A stretch of DNA of 26,077 nucleotides, taken from positions 1-26,077 of IMG/VR virus record IMGVR_UViG_3300044641_002623, one strand, 5' to 3'. The position numbers were made by a program, and so were the translations under genes. Below are positions 1 to 5,558 of this stretch, in pieces. The notes beneath the pieces are model-generated. The model saw nothing but the letters and a program-made list of their open reading frames with translations, had not been told where the DNA came from and searched no databases. Position 1 is the stretch's first letter. The number at the start of each line of letters is the position of its first letter. The stretch comes from a virus.

Positions 1-356
1 ATACGAATTGCGTTTTGCAATTCCTCTTTCATTTCTGAATAAGAGTGTCGGTGTAGAACTTCGTAGTCCTTCTCAGGCTCTTTAGGCAAATCCTTATCTG
101 AAACTGTTAGGTCAAAGTCAATGTTTAGTTGATTATTCCATGTACGATAGTTAGTTCGTAGGTTTTCTGCCTTCTTGATGTTTGCTACTGCATACTCAAA
201 AAGTTCCTTTTTCCACTTTTCGTATTGCTTCTGATACTTTGCTTCGTTTGCTTCTTGGTTAGTCCAATCAAGTTCTAACTTTGCTAGACGAGTTTCTAGT
301 GCCTTGATTACCTTTGGTGTTGCGATTTTAACGCTAATTGCTTTCTGTCGTGCCAT
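1..356 (-). CDS. Hypothetical coiled-coil-like protein, 3' end cut by window
   Basis: An ATG at 356-354 opens a frame that stays open to base 1, giving at least 118 residues. The start MARQKAISVKIATPKVIKAL is followed by a Lys/Glu/Gln/Tyr-rich stretch (residues about 25-70) that reads as amphipathic helix or coiled coil, then an acidic, proline-containing segment. The leader has AAGGAAAC six bases before the ATG, and a strong promoter (396-418) lies 40 bases upstream, so the start is well supported. The family is not recognised. It is the last gene seen of the leftward array of small genes. Confidence 0.8.
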   Translation of the reverse strand, partial: MARQKAISVKIATPKVIKALETRLAKLELDWTNQEANEAKYQKQYEKWKKELFEYAVANIKKAENLRTNYRTWNNQLNIDFDLTVSDKDLPKEPEKDYEVLHRHSYSEMKEELQNAIR

Positions 357-395
357 TTGTTTCCTTCTTTCGTTGTGGGTTGGGTTGATGAAGTA

Positions 396-418
396 ATTAT
401 AGCAGGGGGGTCTGACAT
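396..418 (-). promoter_or_regulatory. RecA-NDp/PafBC-like promoter
   Basis: On the minus strand ATGTCAGAC, an 8-base C-rich spacer and a perfect TATAAT. This fits the actinobacterial DNA-damage promoter consensus tTGTCRgtg-N8-TAnnnT. It serves the gene starting at 356. Unlike most of its sisters it has no CRP-type palindrome upstream, because that space is taken by the next coding sequence. Confidence 0.7.
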
Positions 419-442
419 TTCTGCGACCCCCCTCCCATTAGA

Positions 443-625
443 TTAAACGCCTAGTAGTGTTTGAGCAGATACGGAAGTCCAACGAGTTTCCTTGTTGGGC
501 ATTTCCAATAGCACACGCACCGAGCCAGATGTTTGTGGGTGGATTTCTTTAATCACACCTGTTTTCTTTGACTTAAGGGTAGTGAATAAATCGCCTACCT
601 GATACAACTTGTCGTTGATTGTCAT
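443..625 (-). CDS. Small hypothetical protein, 60 aa
   Basis: MTINDKLYQVGDLFTTLKSK opens a compact beta-rich protein with a GD..TT.KS..TG.I..I motif, reminiscent of the small SH3-like or DUF-type proteins common in actinophage early regions; this likeness is only by eye. AGAGG lies ten bases before the ATG and a promoter (655-677) sits 30 bases upstream, so it is probably transcribed alone. No catalytic residues or membrane segment are visible. Confidence 0.75.
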   Translation of the reverse strand: MTINDKLYQVGDLFTTLKSKKTGVIKEIHPQTSGSVRVLLEMPNKETRWTSVSAQTLLGV

Positions 626-654
626 TTATTGCCTCTTTTCTTTGTTAGGGTTGT

Positions 655-677
655 AGTATAGCATTGGGGTCTGACAT
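655..677 (-). promoter_or_regulatory. RecA-NDp/PafBC-like promoter
   Basis: ATGTCAGAC-N8-TATACT on the minus strand, driving the gene at 443-625. A CRP-type palindrome (715-730) is centred 67.5 bp upstream of the downstream edge of the -10 hexamer. Confidence 0.7.
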
Positions 678-714
678 TAGTCTAGCCCTGTCTCAGTATT
701 TGAGAAAGTTATTG

Positions 715-730
715 TGTGACCTTAGTCACT
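715..730. promoter_or_regulatory. CRP/GlxR-type operator
   Basis: TGTGA-CCTTAG-TCACT matches the TGTGA-N6-TCACA palindrome of CRP-family activators at nine of ten conserved positions. It lies upstream of the 655-677 promoter and overlaps the last codons of the gene ending at 726. Its six-base core is the same as in the site at 5953-5968. Confidence 0.65.
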
Positions 731-986
731 CAGGTAGCCAAGCGTGTAAGTGGTGAGCCTCGATGATCGCCCACACTGGCGCACATGTCTGCCCCTTGTA
801 AGTAATACCATCAGGCATTTCTATGGTTTCGTCCCACATGTCATCATGAGCAAAGTCTATTGCTTCGATACATACTGGCACCATAGAAAGTGGGACGGGT
901 GGGTAATGATTACCCTGTAAGTGATAGCCTATTGCTACTTCTAAGTCTAATTCCTCAGATAAATCTAATGCTGTATTGTATCCCAT
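726..986 (-). CDS. Hypothetical protein, 86 aa
   Basis: Begins MGYNTALDLSEELDLEVAIG and ends HHLHAWLPE. It is acidic, has two Met-rich patches and a C-terminal His/Trp cluster, and no obvious signal or membrane segment. The ATG overlaps the stop of the gene upstream (TAATG at 986), so translation is probably coupled. Family not recognised. Confidence 0.75.
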   Translation of the reverse strand: MGYNTALDLSEELDLEVAIGYHLQGNHYPPVPLSMVPVCIEAIDFAHDDMWDETIEMPDGITYKGQTCAPVWAIIEAHHLHAWLPE

Positions 987-1189
987 TATTCTGCCACCTT
1001 AAGAATTGCATAGGACCCACCTGCATTTAATTCATCAAGGATAGGTTGTAGTCGGCTACCGACTAATTCTTTTAGCATTGACTCAAGCATAAAGATACGG
1101 GTATTCTCATCAAGCATTTGCACTTGTTGAGTTACTGGGTGGCCTTCCTTAAACTCTGTAACAAACTTTAGATTATGTTCTACTATCAT
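986..1189 (-). CDS. Hypothetical protein, 67 aa
   Basis: First gene of a two-gene operon. It has an N-terminal beta-like half (MIVEHNLKFVTEFKEG) and a helical C-terminal half. AAAGG lies 10 bases before the ATG and the 1221-1243 promoter 32 bases upstream. Its stop overlaps the next start. Family not recognised. Confidence 0.75.
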   Translation of the reverse strand: MIVEHNLKFVTEFKEGHPVTQQVQMLDENTRIFMLESMLKELVGSRLQPILDELNAGGSYAILKVAE

Positions 1190-1220
1190 TTTTATTGCCT
1201 TTCGTTGTTGGTATAAGAGT

Positions 1221-1243
1221 ATTGTACACTATGGCACTGACAT
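1221..1243 (-). promoter_or_regulatory. RecA-NDp/PafBC-like promoter
   Basis: ATGTCAGTG-N8-TACAAT on the minus strand, matching eight of nine positions of the upstream element. Drives the 1189-726 operon. A perfect CRP-type palindrome (1276-1291) is centred 62.5 bp from the -10, and a DnaA-box pair lies just beyond it. Confidence 0.75.
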
Positions 1244-1275
1244 TACCTAATCCATTTACGGCGTGTCGCAGCTTT

Positions 1276-1291
1276 TGTGAGATTAATCACA
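1276..1291. promoter_or_regulatory. CRP/GlxR-type operator, perfect
   Basis: TGTGA-GATTAA-TCACA is a perfect match to the CRP-family consensus, upstream of the 1221-1243 promoter. Confidence 0.7.
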
Positions 1292-1304
1292 AATTCCAGG
1301 GGGT

Positions 1305-1334
1305 TGTGGATAACGCCCGTAAACCTGTGGATAA
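1305..1334. promoter_or_regulatory. Pair of perfect DnaA boxes
   Basis: TGTGGATAA at 1305-1313 and again at 1326-1334 are exact reverse complements of the DnaA box TTATCCACA, in the same orientation and 21 bp apart (two helical turns). They sit in a 41-bp segment (1300-1340) repeated exactly at 3928-3968. Confidence 0.7.
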
Positions 1335-1335
1335 C

Positions 1336-1371
1336 CCCGCAATATTGCGGGCCAGCTTGACAATGTCAAGC
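1336..1371 (-). terminator. Tandem palindromic hairpins, likely terminator
   Basis: CCCGCAATATTGCGGG (1336-1351) and GCTTGACAATGTCAAGC (1355-1371) are perfect palindromes just beyond the stop of the gene ending at 1386. Neither is followed by a U-tract, as is common for actinobacterial terminators. Termination is inferred. Confidence 0.55.
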
Positions 1372-1385
1372 CGACACGCTGCAAT

Positions 1386-2108
1386 TTATTTTTTAGTTGC
1401 AGAAAATCTAATATCCGCTTTACCATAAACGCATAGTCCGCATGAAACGCATGCAGATCCCGCATTGCTAATTAGCGGAATTGATTTCATATTCTCAGGA
1501 CACTTAGCGCCAGGCTTACCAGTCAATTCTTTCATTGTGCTTTCAGTTACGGCGAATGTCTTCCCAAGATATGCAAGGCGAATACCTTCATTTACTTTTA
1601 ACTCATGGCCAATTTCTTTATTGTCATCATCGGTAGAATAATAAAGAGATAGATTAGAAACATCCTTAAGAATAAGCGCTGCAGACTTTACACGTGTATA
1701 TACCCAAAATTGAATATCAGGATGATTAGTGATAATTACTTTCCATGCATATGCATAAGTATCGTTAAAGAAGTCGCCGTCCCAATGGATACGGAATAAC
1801 TTAGGGGCGTCTTTCTTTTCACAATCTGCAATAAATTCTACAATCATCTCATCTAATAGAATAAGCATTGTATCCATATCGGCATTGCGTAGCAATTCCC
1901 AATTGTGTAATAGATTAACTTTTACTGTTGGGAATACTTTTTCAAGTTTCCCAGCATAACAAACACTTTCGCATATGCTAGTCGCTCCAGGACATGAATA
2001 TGCTTTCCCTGCGGGTAGTCCAAAAGTATTGGCAATTGCCGCTTGCTTTCCGTTTTTTGTGACAAGGTTAGCCACCTTTCTATCGTTAGATCTTTTTAGT
2101 TTAGTCAT
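1386..2108 (-). CDS. GP88-family phage protein, 240 aa
   Basis: The N-terminal region has a cysteine signature SCPGATSICESVCYAGK (Cys spacing X7 and X3), and the C-terminus has a second cluster ACVSCGLCVYGK (CxxCxxC). Between them are conserved-looking IHWDGDFF and FWVYTR motifs. This arrangement resembles the mycobacteriophage gene-product-88 family, whose biochemical role is unknown to me; metal or Fe-S binding is inferred from the cysteines. The ATG at 2108 is preferred over 2126 because it follows GGAGAG at good spacing and forms a TAATG overlap with the stop of the preceding gene. Last gene of the 2310-1386 operon. Confidence 0.75.
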   Translation of the reverse strand: MTKLKRSNDRKVANLVTKNGKQAAIANTFGLPAGKAYSCPGATSICESVCYAGKLEKVFPTVKVNLLHNWELLRNADMDTMLILLDEMIVEFIADCEKKDAPKLFRIHWDGDFFNDTYAYAWKVIITNHPDIQFWVYTRVKSAALILKDVSNLSLYYSTDDDNKEIGHELKVNEGIRLAYLGKTFAVTESTMKELTGKPGAKCPENMKSIPLISNAGSACVSCGLCVYGKADIRFSATKK

Positions 2109-2200
2109 TAGTAGCACTCTCCGCATACTGGGTAATAAAATTCACCGTCATCAGTTACAAATTGAGTAGTTTCTTGGTCGCATGAAATACAAGTATCCAT
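2108..2200 (-). CDS. 30-aa zinc-ribbon-like micro-protein
   Basis: MDTCISCDQETTQFV opens the frame and VCGECY closes it, giving two CxxC knuckles about 20 residues apart, the classic minimal zinc ribbon. It overlaps both neighbours by TAATG, which strongly supports translation. Function unknown. Confidence 0.7.
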   Translation of the reverse strand: MDTCISCDQETTQFVTDDGEFYYPVCGECY

Positions 2201-2310
2201 TAGTTATACCCCTTAGTACAATTAGTGCAAATAGAATGGTTAGTGCAATAGCATGACTTAGCGTCAGGGCGTATCATATCTGTTTCATAGTAGTCATCAT
2301 AAAAATCCAT
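2200..2310 (-). CDS. 36-aa Cys-rich micro-protein
   Basis: First gene of the operon. An acidic start (MDFYDDYYETDM) is followed by CYCTNHSICTNC, which could bind one metal ion. AAAGG is nine bases before the ATG and the promoter (2340-2362) is 30 bases upstream. Its stop overlaps the next start. Function unknown. Confidence 0.7.
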   Translation of the reverse strand: MDFYDDYYETDMIRPDAKSCYCTNHSICTNCTKGYN

Positions 2311-2339
2311 GAGATGAGCCTTTCGTTGGTTGAATGGCA

Positions 2340-2362
2340 AGTATAGCAGAATGGTCTGACAT
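2340..2362 (-). promoter_or_regulatory. RecA-NDp/PafBC-like promoter
   Basis: ATGTCAGAC-N8-TATACT on the minus strand; drives the 2310-1386 operon. CRP-type site 2400-2415 is centred 67.5 bp from the -10. Confidence 0.7.
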
Positions 2363-2368
2363 TATCCA

Positions 2369-2431
2369 AGACACGCCGAGAGCTTTACCAAAAATCCAGG
2401 GTGATTAATATCACACTCGTAACGACACGCC
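2369..2431. repeat. Direct copies of the CGACACGCC motif
   Basis: AGACACGCC (2369-2377) and CGACACGCC (2423-2431) flank the CRP-type palindrome at 2400-2415 in the same orientation. Confidence 0.6.
2400..2415. promoter_or_regulatory. CRP/GlxR-type operator
   Basis: GGTGA-TTAATA-TCACA, nine of ten conserved positions, upstream of the 2340-2362 promoter. Confidence 0.65.
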
Positions 2432-2435
2432 CGAC

Positions 2436-2467
2436 CCCGCAGTATTGCGGGCCTGCATAGCTATGCA
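2436..2467 (-). terminator. Tandem palindromic hairpins
   Basis: CCCGCA/TGCGGG (2436-2451) followed by the perfect palindrome TGCATAGCTATGCA (2454-2467). Same arrangement as 1336-1371, but the second palindrome has a different sequence. The region from 2468 to 2530 is AT-rich with no gene visible. Confidence 0.5.
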
Positions 2468-2530
2468 TCACTCTGCATATTTATTTTTATGTTTTATTTT
2501 TCGTGTGTATTTTTTTTTATTACGAACAGG

Positions 2531-2554
2531 TTGCGCCGCATTACTGCGGCGCAA
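2531..2554 (-). terminator. Strong hairpin after the 2574 gene
   Basis: Ten-base-pair perfect stem TTGCGCCGCA/TGCGGCGCAA with a four-base loop, 20 bases past the stop of the gene ending at 2574. Likely terminator of the 3090-2574 operon; no U-tract on the minus strand. Confidence 0.6.
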
Positions 2555-2573
2555 TTCCTGAATTCGTTTTACT

Positions 2574-2765
2574 TTATCTCGAAGTGAATTTTGGAACATT
2601 GTATCCACTCGCTTCGTGAAATCGTTTTACATCAAATCGCTCATTATCTTTAGCAAACATTTCTGCGAAATCATTTACCATTTTAGAAAATAAAGCGGGG
2701 TGAGTTTTATCGCTAGCATACTTTAGAATTTCTGCGGTAGCGACATAGTCTTTTCGTGTCATCAT
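2574..2765 (-). CDS. Hypothetical protein, 63 aa
   Basis: MMTRKDYVATAEILKYASDK reads as a helical, basic-start protein with motifs (DYVATAEIL, FAEMFAKDNERFD) that resemble the small helical proteins common in actinophage early regions. The start overlaps the preceding stop as ATGATGA. Last gene of its operon, followed by a strong hairpin. Confidence 0.75.
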   Translation of the reverse strand: MMTRKDYVATAEILKYASDKTHPALFSKMVNDFAEMFAKDNERFDVKRFHEASGYNVPKFTSR

Positions 2766-2965
2766 TTAACTGATACCATTCCTGTTCTGTAGAAAACTTT
2801 TGTATAGCATTTGCCTGTTGGCGTGTAAATATTTACAGTTGAGTATTCGTTAGCAAATCCCCAATCGGTGAATAAGAAAAAGTTTTCCCATGCACCAAAT
2901 TCGTTTTCGTATTCTGCTGACCAATGAGGAGCGTGTCCGTCATAAGCACAAGTTAATTTATACAT
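2762..2965 (-). CDS. Hypothetical protein, 67 aa
   Basis: Starts MYKLTCAYDGHAPHWSAEYE, rich in aromatic residues (FFLFTDWGF) and predicted mostly beta. The ATG at 2965 is chosen because it overlaps the stop of the upstream gene (TAATG) and follows GGAG at suitable distance. Family not recognised. Confidence 0.7.
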   Translation of the reverse strand: MYKLTCAYDGHAPHWSAEYENEFGAWENFFLFTDWGFANEYSTVNIYTPTGKCYTKVFYRTGMVSVK

Positions 2966-3090
2966 TAGTTGTTCTCCAATTCTTCCACGCAATCGCATGG
3001 CTCGCAATCATAGTCGTTATCATTACCAAAAAAGATTATGCCGTATCCGTGGCAATCTTTACAATCTATCGTCATTACTGAGTTAATCAT
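2965..3090 (-). CDS. 41-aa zinc-finger-like micro-protein
   Basis: Contains DCKDCHGYGI and later DCEPCDC, that is CxxC-HGYG and CxxCxC, similar in pattern to half of a DnaJ-type CxxCxGxG zinc repeat. AAAGG lies eight bases before the ATG, behind the promoter at 3119-3141. First gene of its operon; stop overlaps next start. Confidence 0.7.
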   Translation of the reverse strand: MINSVMTIDCKDCHGYGIIFFGNDNDYDCEPCDCVEELENN

Positions 3091-3118
3091 AGTTTTCCTT
3101 TCGTTGTTGTTATTGCTT

Positions 3119-3141
3119 ATTATAGCCTAGCCCACTGACAT
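3119..3141 (-). promoter_or_regulatory. RecA-NDp/PafBC-like promoter
   Basis: ATGTCAGTG-N8-TATAAT on the minus strand; drives the 3090-2574 operon. No CRP-type palindrome upstream; the preceding gene ends inside the promoter. Confidence 0.75.
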
Positions 3142-3285
3142 TTAGTCGGCTTCGGGGCTAGTGAATAAGGCTCCCTCATTAAGTAGCCCTACCTCAATGT
3201 TAAATAATTCATCGGGGGTGGCTTCGGATAAATCTACCCAACCCGCCCCGTCTTGATCAATTCTAAAAATCTCAATGTATCCCAT
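3142..3285 (-). CDS. Hypothetical acidic protein, 47 aa
   Basis: MGYIEIFRIDQDGAGWVDLS opens an acidic protein without cysteines. Start overlaps the stop of the upstream gene (TAATG at 3285). Its stop abuts the next promoter. Family not recognised. Confidence 0.65.
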   Translation of the reverse strand: MGYIEIFRIDQDGAGWVDLSEATPDELFNIEVGLLNEGALFTSPEAD

Positions 3286-3449
3286 TAGTGTTGTTCCTCG
3301 CAATCTTTGTCATAGTCAAATCCGCAAAAGTAGCAACCCATAAATTCTAGGTGTTCGATACAGTAATACTTAAATTGACTTTCATCACAACAAAAATGTT
3401 GCTCGTCTGCGATTTCATAGAAATCGGTTTTGTCGATTATGTTTAACAT
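3285..3449 (-). CDS. 54-aa Cys-rich small protein
   Basis: MLNIIDKTDFYEIADEQHFC begins the protein; it has Cys-Cys, a single Cys and a CYFC pair, all compatible with one zinc site. The leader (AACGAAAGGAAAACT before the ATG) is the same as that of the gene starting at 3090, and promoter 3478-3500 lies just upstream. First gene of its operon. Confidence 0.65.
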   Translation of the reverse strand: MLNIIDKTDFYEIADEQHFCCDESQFKYYCIEHLEFMGCYFCGFDYDKDCEEQH

Positions 3450-3477
3450 AGTTTTCCTTTCGTTTGTTTATTTAGTT

Positions 3478-3500
3478 ATTGTATCAGTTAGCACTGACAA
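3478..3500 (-). promoter_or_regulatory. RecA-NDp/PafBC-like promoter, perfect element
   Basis: TTGTCAGTG-N8-TACAAT on the minus strand, an exact match to tTGTCRgtg-N8-TAnnnT. Drives the 3449-3142 operon. Only a half site (TGTGA at about 3504) of the CRP type is visible. Confidence 0.8.
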
Positions 3501-3570
3501 ATTTTGTGAGGGTTCTTACTTACGACATTGGGCGAGGACTCCCTCTAAACTGCCCCTGTTTCGATTTTAT

Positions 3571-3783
3571 TTAATCGGAAGTTTTTACGGCTAAATAGCG
3601 GTAAGTATCTTTTAGATTTAGTGGTGCAGAATAAATTGGGCGTACCTGCACTTTGTAAGTATCTGCATTTGCATACCAGACACTATCATTTTTTTCTGCT
3701 GAGATAATTTCTCCAGTAAGAGAATTTGAGCGATACATTTTCCCTACAAGTAGGCTTTCGATTGTGTAGACATTTGCTGACAT
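3571..3783 (-). CDS. Hypothetical protein, 70 aa
   Basis: MSANVYTIESLLVGKMYRSN opens a beta-rich protein (VYTIESLLVGKMYRS, VWYANADTYKVQVRPI) that may be a small SH3-like barrel; likeness by eye only. The start at 3783 rather than an upstream frame opening is fixed by AAAGG eight bases before it and by the promoter (3815-3837) lying within the longer reading. Single-gene operon. Confidence 0.75.
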   Translation of the reverse strand: MSANVYTIESLLVGKMYRSNSLTGEIISAEKNDSVWYANADTYKVQVRPIYSAPLNLKDTYRYLAVKTSD

Positions 3784-3814
3784 GGAGTCCGCCTTTCGTT
3801 TGTTGATAGTAGCA

Positions 3815-3837
3815 ATTATAGCGGATAGCACTGACAA
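3815..3837 (-). promoter_or_regulatory. RecA-NDp/PafBC-like promoter, perfect element
   Basis: TTGTCAGTG-N8-TATAAT on the minus strand: perfect upstream element and perfect -10. Drives the 3783-3571 gene. CRP-type palindrome 3885-3900 is centred 77.5 bp from the -10, exactly one helical turn further than at four sister promoters. Confidence 0.8.
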
Positions 3838-3884
3838 AAGATAATTACTAGCCAGTAATTCCATATTTTGAGACGCTCAAGCCG

Positions 3885-3900
3885 TGTGATAAAAATCACA
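3885..3900. promoter_or_regulatory. CRP/GlxR-type operator, perfect
   Basis: TGTGA-TAAAAA-TCACA, perfect half-sites, upstream of the 3815-3837 promoter. Confidence 0.65.
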
Positions 3901-3932
3901 AAATCTCGGGCGTGTCGGAAAATTCCAGGGGT

Positions 3933-3962
3933 TGTGGATAACGCCCGTAAACCTGTGGATAA
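3933..3962. promoter_or_regulatory. Second pair of perfect DnaA boxes
   Basis: TGTGGATAA at 3933-3941 and 3954-3962, 21 bp apart, within a 41-bp stretch (3928-3968) identical to 1300-1340. Confidence 0.7.
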
Positions 3963-3963
3963 C

Positions 3964-3979
3964 CCCGCTCTTTTGCGGG
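3964..3979 (-). terminator. GC hairpin downstream of 4013 gene
   Basis: CCCGC/GCGGG stem with a six-base loop, the counterpart of the hairpins at 1336, 2436 and 4823, placed after the stop of the operon ending at 4013. Confidence 0.45.
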
Positions 3980-4012
3980 CGCATCAACTTTGTCAAGTCG
4001 ACACGCCGCTGT

Positions 4013-4108
4013 TTATTCGAAATCTTTAAAAATTTCTTCAAGCTTTAAGATTTGCTCATCGGTAAGATGATCAATTTCAATTGCTTTTTCAAATCCAAAA
4101 AAATCCAT
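4013..4108 (-). CDS. 31-aa acidic micro-protein
   Basis: MDFFGFEKAIEIDHLTDEQI and an amphipathic helical end. Overlaps the stop of the upstream gene by TAATG. Last gene of the 4646-4013 operon. Function unknown. Confidence 0.6.
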   Translation of the reverse strand: MDFFGFEKAIEIDHLTDEQILKLEEIFKDFE

Positions 4109-4305
4109 TATTCATTTTCCATTTCTGCTAAATAATCTTCATGCTCTACTAAACCAATCGCAAATGCTACTGGGTCGCAACATTCTAGAATTTCGGCTGG
4201 GGTAAAGGTAGAGTAACCAATTTTTACAGTAGGGTAAACATCATTTAGTAAATCAATAAAACTTTCCTTGATTTCTAAATCTTTTTCAAATTGTGTTTTC
4301 TCCAT
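4108..4305 (-). CDS. Hypothetical acidic protein, 65 aa
   Basis: MEKTQFEKDLEIKESFIDLL, then IGYSTFTPAEILECCDPVAF, mostly helical. The central part (VYPTVKIGYSTFTPAEIL...DPVAF) resembles a short family seen in actinophage early regions; no function is known to me. Start directly follows the preceding stop (TAAATG). Confidence 0.75.
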   Translation of the reverse strand: MEKTQFEKDLEIKESFIDLLNDVYPTVKIGYSTFTPAEILECCDPVAFAIGLVEHEDYLAEMENE

Positions 4306-4467
4306 TTAGTTATTTTCCTTTTCTTTTAGTATCCCTAGAATTAACTCTAATTGTTTAGCGGTTAGTAGTGCTTGTGCACAACCCCACGCAAATGCAAGGT
4401 CACTATCTCCATAGTGCTTTTTTGCAAGAGTGTTTATCTCTTGCGCTAATTCAAAATTAGTTTTCAT
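4306..4467 (-). CDS. Hypothetical protein, 53 aa
   Basis: MKTNFELAQEINTLAKKHYG, all-helical. TAATG overlap with the upstream stop at 4467 supports the start. Family not recognised. Confidence 0.7.
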   Translation of the reverse strand: MKTNFELAQEINTLAKKHYGDSDLAFAWGCAQALLTAKQLELILGILKEKENN

Positions 4468-4646
4468 TAGTTAGACACTTTCCAATCTGTCCACATAGGC
4501 AGACGCTCTGGGTCGGTATCGTCATACCAACGCTCAATGTTATTTTCACAATCTACGCAGAAAGTAAACTGTGTATCGTTTACCTCAGAGATAGCGGACT
4601 TATTAGGTGTGTGCTCTGCACACTTAGTTATTGTTAGTGTAGTCAT
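4467..4646 (-). CDS. 59-aa Cys-containing small protein
   Basis: Starts MTTLTITKCAEHTPNKSA; Cys-x2-His near the N-terminus and CVDC further on could form one zinc site. ATG 4646 is preferred over a GTG nine bases upstream because AAAGG is then eight bases away. First gene of its operon, behind promoter 4680-4702. Confidence 0.7.
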   Translation of the reverse strand: MTTLTITKCAEHTPNKSAISEVNDTQFTFCVDCENNIERWYDDTDPERLPMWTDWKVSN

Positions 4647-4679
4647 ATTGACCACCTTTCTTTTTGTTTGTATGTCGCT

Positions 4680-4702
4680 AGTATAGCAGGGGGGTCTGAC
4701 AT
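4680..4702 (-). promoter_or_regulatory. RecA-NDp/PafBC-like promoter
   Basis: ATGTCAGAC-N8 (C-rich)-TATACT on the minus strand; drives the 4646-4013 operon. Two CRP-type palindromes follow upstream. Confidence 0.7.
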
Positions 4703-4734
4703 ATTGAGGGGTATAAATCGGACATTAGGGACAT

Positions 4735-4766
4735 TGTGTTGTAGGTCACATGTGAGGTACATCACA
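4735..4766. promoter_or_regulatory. Double CRP/GlxR-type operator
   Basis: Two abutting palindromes: TGTGT-TGTAGG-TCACA (4735-4750, nine of ten) and TGTGA-GGTACA-TCACA (4751-4766, perfect), centred 62.5 and 78.5 bp from the -10 of the 4680 promoter. The only double site in the window. Confidence 0.65.
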
Positions 4767-4795
4767 CTGACTAGTCAAACTTTCGGGGAATTTTG

Positions 4796-4869
4796 CGACA
4801 CGCCGTAATCAAACTTGACAAGCCCGCAAGTACTTGCGGGCCAGCTTGACTTTGTCAAGCCGACACGCC
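4796..4869. repeat. Direct CGACACGCC repeats flanking hairpins
   Basis: Perfect CGACACGCC copies at 4796-4804 and 4861-4869, same orientation, either side of the hairpins at 4823-4860. Confidence 0.65.
4823..4860 (-). terminator. Tandem palindromic hairpins, likely terminator
   Basis: CCCGCAAGTACTTGCGGG (4823-4840) and GCTTGAC/GTCAAGC with a TTT loop (4844-4860), just after the stop of the operon ending at 4876. Closely matches 1336-1371. Confidence 0.55.
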
Positions 4870-4875
4870 GTTAGA

Positions 4876-4998
4876 CTAGTGTGATTCTTGCCACATCTCA
4901 CGCATCTCCGCTACGAAGTCATGATAGACAATCCTCGCCATGTATAGGGCGGGAATAGCAAGGGATAACTGTACTAGTGTTGTTATTAGTCTATTCAT
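4876..4998 (-). CDS. 40-aa small protein with a hydrophobic N-terminus
   Basis: MNRLITTLVQLSLAIPALYM gives one likely membrane helix (residues about 4-20), followed by a charged tail ending REMWQESH. TAATG overlap with the gene upstream. Last gene of the long 5860-4876 operon. Confidence 0.65.
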   Translation of the reverse strand: MNRLITTLVQLSLAIPALYMARIVYHDFVAEMREMWQESH

Positions 4999-5168
4999 TA
5001 CGCATTAACCTTATCTCTTAGTAATTGCATAGCGCTATCTATTTGGTTATACGCATTAGCGCATGAGTAGCAATAGGTTTCGGTTATGATCCCACCTAAT
5101 AGCATGGCATCTATTCCACTATAAACCAAATCGGTATTAGTGCAGTTGATTACTTTACACTCTTTCAT
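4998..5168 (-). CDS. 56-aa Cys-containing small protein
   Basis: Begins MKECKVINCTNTD and later carries CYSC, so four cysteines (spacing X4 then CxxC) suggest a zinc site. ATG 5168 is chosen because it overlaps the stop of the upstream gene (TAATG). Confidence 0.7.
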   Translation of the reverse strand: MKECKVINCTNTDLVYSGIDAMLLGGIITETYCYSCANAYNQIDSAMQLLRDKVNA

Positions 5169-5386
5169 TATAGACCCCATTCGTCATTATCCATAGGTAA
5201 GCAAGGGCTACCTGTTTCGTCTTGTTGTACCTTGCGTGTTCGCTTATAAGCCTTATAAACTTTATAGGCGATAGTTAGTAAAGAAAGCGTGATTATTAGT
5301 TGCCACGATAGCGCTATGTAGCACCAATTAGTGTCAAGCATAAAACCATAACTACCTATCTCGATTGTAAAAATACCTTCATTCAT
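5168..5386 (-). CDS. 72-aa single-pass membrane protein
   Basis: One clear membrane helix at about residues 22-41 (CYIALSWQLIITLSLLTIAY) followed by a basic stretch (YKAYKRTRK) and an acidic tail, which by the positive-inside rule puts the C-terminus in the cytoplasm. TAATG overlaps on both sides. Function unknown. Confidence 0.75.
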   Translation of the reverse strand: MNEGIFTIEIGSYGFMLDTNWCYIALSWQLIITLSLLTIAYKVYKAYKRTRKVQQDETGSPCLPMDNDEWGL

Positions 5387-5556
5387 TAGTTAGCCCCTAT
5401 CTTGATGTCCATTACATTAGCGGTAAATTTCTTAACCTTGCCTAATTCGCTATCGTTGAGCGATTGTATTACATGGTCAATAGCCTTAGCCTCATGCGCT
5501 ACATTGTCAATAGAGATTAGTTTAGAGCCTTGCCAAATTGAGTAAGTGATAGTCAT
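5386..5556 (-). CDS. Hypothetical protein, 56 aa
   Basis: MTITYSIWQGSKLISIDNVA begins the protein; the middle is helical and the end beta-like. The ATG at 5556 lies nine bases after GGAG and follows the preceding stop by two bases. Family not recognised. Confidence 0.7.
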   Translation of the reverse strand: MTITYSIWQGSKLISIDNVAHEAKAIDHVIQSLNDSELGKVKKFTANVMDIKIGAN

Positions 5557-5558
5557 TA

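Larger units (their letters stand above)
1260..1380. repeat. Inverted CGACACGCC-type repeats enclosing a control cassette
   Basis: GGCGTGTCG at 1260-1268 and CGACACGCT at 1372-1380 are inverted copies bracketing, in order, a CRP-type palindrome, two DnaA boxes and two hairpins. The same layout recurs at 3909-4007. No coding sequence is credible in this stretch. Confidence 0.7.
3909..4007. repeat. Inverted CGACACGCC repeats around second DnaA-box cassette
   Basis: GGCGTGTCG (3909-3917) and CGACACGCC (3999-4007) are perfect inverted copies enclosing the second DnaA-box pair and a hairpin, mirroring 1260-1380. Confidence 0.7.

Noticed and set aside
1195-1428. Plus-strand 77-residue frame across the first control cassette
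   Set aside because: It runs through the promoter, DnaA boxes and hairpins, lacks a ribosome site and opposes the leftward operon.
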